In this document: piece after piece, positions 61,866-64,000 of the stretch | How the letters are laid out: every line of letters starts with the position of its first letter | Position numbering within the stretch: the stretch's first letter is position 1 | Assembly (NCBI GenBank): GCA_965232015.1 | Contig: OZ246946.1 | Span: 806,001 to 870,000 of the forward strand | Origin: JAJEAO01 sp963667635 | GTDB lineage: Bacteria > Acidobacteriota > Vicinamibacteria > Marinacidobacterales > Marinacidobacteraceae | Length of the DNA stretch: 64,000 bases | Reading direction: 5' to 3' | Made by a program: the position numbers and the translations under genes | The notes under the pieces: model-generated | Database searches by the model: none | Told to the model about the DNA's origin: nothing | Seen by the model: the letters and a program-made list of their open reading frames with translations, nothing else

Positions 61866-62309
61866 TCATCCGGTGTCGGGCGATCCCCGCCCGGACAGCG
61901 CCTCGATGCGGTCTCGCGCATCCACGCCGTCGCCTCGCTCCATGTCGCGAAGCAGCATCAGGGTGTTGTGGAACAGATCCAGTTTCCGGCGCAGGCCATC
62001 GAGAACGCTCTCTCGGGCCGTTTCGTCCGATGGGTCGGCGGCCGCCCGGCGGCGGCTCTCGGCGATGGCGTCGTCCAGGGCCTTGTGCTCGCTGGCGAAC
62101 GCGTCGCCGAGGCCCGACGGCGCCTGGTCCGCCTCCGTTTCGAAGGCGGTTTCGAGCTCTCCGATCGCCTGTTCGTAGAGAGCCTCGGCCTCGGTGGCCG
62201 GGTGGGGCCGAAGATCCGCCTCCGGCGCCGTCTCGGCCCACGGCCGCATGATGAACAGCACCAGGGCGACGACCCCCAGTCCCGTCCAGAGCAGCTGGTC
62301 CAGACGCAT
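61866..62309 (-). CDS. Small membrane-anchored hypothetical protein
   Basis: 147 residues. One N-terminal helix (LLWTGLGVVALVLFIMRPW) anchors a charged, helical domain (about 40-135: ATEAEALYEQAIGELETAFETE, then LDLFHNTLMLLRDMERGD). No family is recognised. It precedes the DUF4097 gene on the same strand and may function with it in the envelope. Confidence 0.6.
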   Translation of the reverse strand: MRLDQLLWTGLGVVALVLFIMRPWAETAPEADLRPHPATEAEALYEQAIGELETAFETEADQAPSGLGDAFASEHKALDDAIAESRRRAAADPSDETARESVLDGLRRKLDLFHNTLMLLRDMERGDGVDARDRIEALSGRGSPDTG

Positions 62310-62339
62310 GGCTCCCGGAGGTTAGCACCGCGGGCCGCG

Positions 62340-64000
62340 TCAGCCGGGCGACAGGAAGAACAGCCAGGCGACGATGGCGGCCGCGAAGAGTACGGTCCAG
62401 CCGATGGGGCGCCGGAACGAGAATGGATCCCGGCGGGCCGTCCCGGTCGTCCCTCCGTCCGGGGCGGCCGCTTGCAGGAGGACGCGATTCGCCGTGGCCA
62501 GGGCGCCCCTGCGCACCGCCTGCGCCAGCGGTCCGAAGGCGCGGGCGCCGGTGACGACCCAGCGGCCCGCCCGTCCGGGCGGGCCCCGGTAGATCCAGTC
62601 GGTGTCGAGGTTCCGGGTCGCCGTGGGCGCGAGCCGGCGGGAGGCCACCGTGAACAGCGCCGCCGCGCCCACGAGAAGCTGGACGTTCGACGCCAGATGG
62701 TCGGCGGTGAACGGGTGGTAGGTCGCCGCGAACGGAAGCATCCGGTAGAGGAGATCCGGCCGGACGCCGTAGAGCAGACAAAGCGCCGCGGTGATCCCCA
62801 TCGCCGCCAGCAGGTTCGAGGGCAGGGGCCGGACGACGATGCCCCGGTCCTTCCCGAAGAACGCGAACCAGGGCAGCTTGAGTCCGACGGAGAGGAAGGT
62901 GCCCACCGCCGCGAGCGAAAGGAGGAGCTCGGCGGCGTAGAGATGCGCCTCGCCCGCCGCGCTCAACGTCATGGACTTGCTGATGAACCCGTTGAACAGC
63001 GGAGCGCCCGAGATCGAGAACGCCCCCACCAGGTAGAGGAGCGCCGCGGTGGGCATGGACCGGAACAGACCGCCGAGGTCGGTCAGCTTCCGCCGCCCGG
63101 TCGCCTCGATCAGCGCGCCCGCCCCCATGAACAGAAGGGCCTTGTAGAGGATGTGGGAGTAGGCGTGGGCCGCCGCCCCGTTCAGCGCCAGCTCGGTGCC
63201 GATCCCCACGCCCGCGACCATGAACCCGACCTGGCTGATGATGTGGTAGCCCAGCAGCCGACGGACGTCGTTCTCGATGACGGCGAACACGACGCCGTAA
63301 AGCGCCATGGCCACGCCGAGCCCGACGAGCAGCTCCGTGCCGGGGAACAGGCGGAGCAGGGCGTACACCGCGGTCTTGGTGGTGAGCGCCGAACAGAAGA
63401 CGGCGCCCGAGGTGGAGGCCTCCGGGTAGGCGTCGGTGAGCCAGGCGTGAAGCGGCGGGATGGCCGCGTTCAGCCCGACCCCGAACAGGATGAGCCAGAA
63501 CGGCGGCCCGGCAGCCGTGAGGCGCGCGAGGTCGGGCAGACCCCCGGAGCTGCTCAGGTGAAGCACGATGCCGACGAACAGCGCGGCGCCCCCGACCGCG
63601 TGCACCAGGAGATAGCGCATTCCTGCCCGGCGTGACTCGGGCGTGCCGCCCTGCCAGATGAGCGCGACCGAGGTGATCGCCATCGCCTCCCAGAAAACGA
63701 AGAAGGTGATCCAGTCCCCCGCGAGGACGGTGGCGATGGCGGATGCGGCGTAGAGGAGGGCGGCGACGGTCTCGCCTGGTCCGAGGCGATGGGCGCCGTA
63801 GAGGAGTCCGAGGAGGGTGACGAGCGAGAACACGAGGGCGAACAGCACCCCGAGGTCGTCCGCGTGGAACCACACCAGATCGAAGCGTCCGACGCGGAAC
63901 TCCGCCGAACCGGGCGCCGCCCGCGAGGCGGCGAGGACCGCGGGGATCGCGAACCCGATCCCGAAGATCGGCGCCGCGCGCCGCGGCGTGGAACCCACCA
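62340..64000 (-). CDS. MrpD/NuoM-type proton-conducting membrane subunit
   Basis: At least 552 residues, with a possible GTG start at 63998 but an open frame to the window edge, so the N-terminus may lie outside. About 14 membrane segments with the proton-pump core: FFVFWEAMAITSVALIW, RYLLVHAVGGAALFVG, PPLHAWLTDAYPEASTSGAVF, LTTKTAVYALLRLF, DVRRLLGYHIISQVGFM and HILYKALLFMGAGA. These lysines and the Glu are the conserved charged residues of the family. It may belong to a Na+/H+ antiporter or a respiratory complex; the neighbouring genes outside the window are needed to decide. Confidence 0.85.
   Translation of the reverse strand, partial: VGSTPRRAAPIFGIGFAIPAVLAASRAAPGSAEFRVGRFDLVWFHADDLGVLFALVFSLVTLLGLLYGAHRLGPGETVAALLYAASAIATVLAGDWITFFVFWEAMAITSVALIWQGGTPESRRAGMRYLLVHAVGGAALFVGIVLHLSSSGGLPDLARLTAAGPPFWLILFGVGLNAAIPPLHAWLTDAYPEASTSGAVFCSALTTKTAVYALLRLFPGTELLVGLGVAMALYGVVFAVIENDVRRLLGYHIISQVGFMVAGVGIGTELALNGAAAHAYSHILYKALLFMGAGALIEATGRRKLTDLGGLFRSMPTAALLYLVGAFSISGAPLFNGFISKSMTLSAAGEAHLYAAELLLSLAAVGTFLSVGLKLPWFAFFGKDRGIVVRPLPSNLLAAMGITAALCLLYGVRPDLLYRMLPFAATYHPFTADHLASNVQLLVGAAALFTVASRRLAPTATRNLDTDWIYRGPPGRAGRWVVTGARAFGPLAQAVRRGALATANRVLLQAAAPDGGTTGTARRDPFSFRRPIGWTVLFAAAIVAWLFFLSPG

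Overview
The window is GC-rich bacterial chromosome with dense coding on both strands and no rRNA, tRNA or CRISPR array that I could see. An Acidobacteriota origin is most likely. It carries a PadR regulator joined to a large duplicated-type FtsX permease (the ADOP type typical of Acidobacteriota), carboxypeptidase-regulatory TonB receptors of the Oar kind, and many secreted amidohydrolases. Gemmatimonadota is the main alternative. Housekeeping genes (xseA/xseB/ispA/nadK, ahcY, rpsT, tpx) show it is a main chromosome, not a plasmid.

Region 1 (1-11.3 kb) looks like a hydantoin or thiohydantoin utilisation locus. It holds a hydantoinase cut by the window edge, an N-carbamoyl-D-amino-acid hydrolase, an AroM-family protein, an OPT-family transporter, a DUF917 (S-methyl-thiohydantoin-desulfurase-like) protein and a HyuA-type hydantoinase/oxoprolinase. 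A secreted sulfatase, an Mrr restriction enzyme and an AAA-ATPase/nuclease are interleaved. Region 2 (11.4-19.5 kb) has an M20 peptidase, an EVE-domain protein, a four-BON-domain envelope protein, two tandem coiled-coil membrane proteins, an Oar-like TonB receptor and a TPR protein. Region 3 (19.5-30.5 kb, mostly minus strand) is core metabolism: NAD kinase, polyprenyl synthase, both exonuclease VII subunits, a CarD-like protein, thiol peroxidase, a lipoprotein HpcH/HpaI aldolase, a class III aminotransferase, an AI-2E-family permease and adenosylhomocysteinase.

Region 4 (30.6-36.3 kb) contains a less GC-rich Clp-fold protease pair, a DUF368 (PopT-like) protein, a FetAB-like ABC transporter and a secreted amidohydrolase. 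Region 5 (36.3-48.1 kb) is a catabolic island. A TonB receptor, split by a 1495-bp IS, is followed by an NTF2-like secreted protein and a tightly overlapping operon of two amidohydrolases, a Tat-exported aldo/keto reductase, an MFS transporter and an SDR. Region 6 (48.3-64 kb) has a sodium symporter, an erythromycin-esterase-like lipoprotein, an acetamidase, PadR+ADOP, a PD40 lipoprotein gene split by an IS1634-type element, rpsT, a DUF4097 protein and the end of an MrpD/NuoM-type proton transporter.

Three things cut across the map. First, a family of intergenic hairpin repeats occurs at about eight loci in two core types that share the same head and tail; one type keeps its stem paired through compensatory changes, and one copy has been read into the end of the carbamoylase gene. 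Second, small coiled-coil membrane protein genes recur with conserved flanks and one of these hairpins. Third, two IS insertions, each with a 4-bp target duplication, allow exact in-frame reconstruction of the two broken genes.
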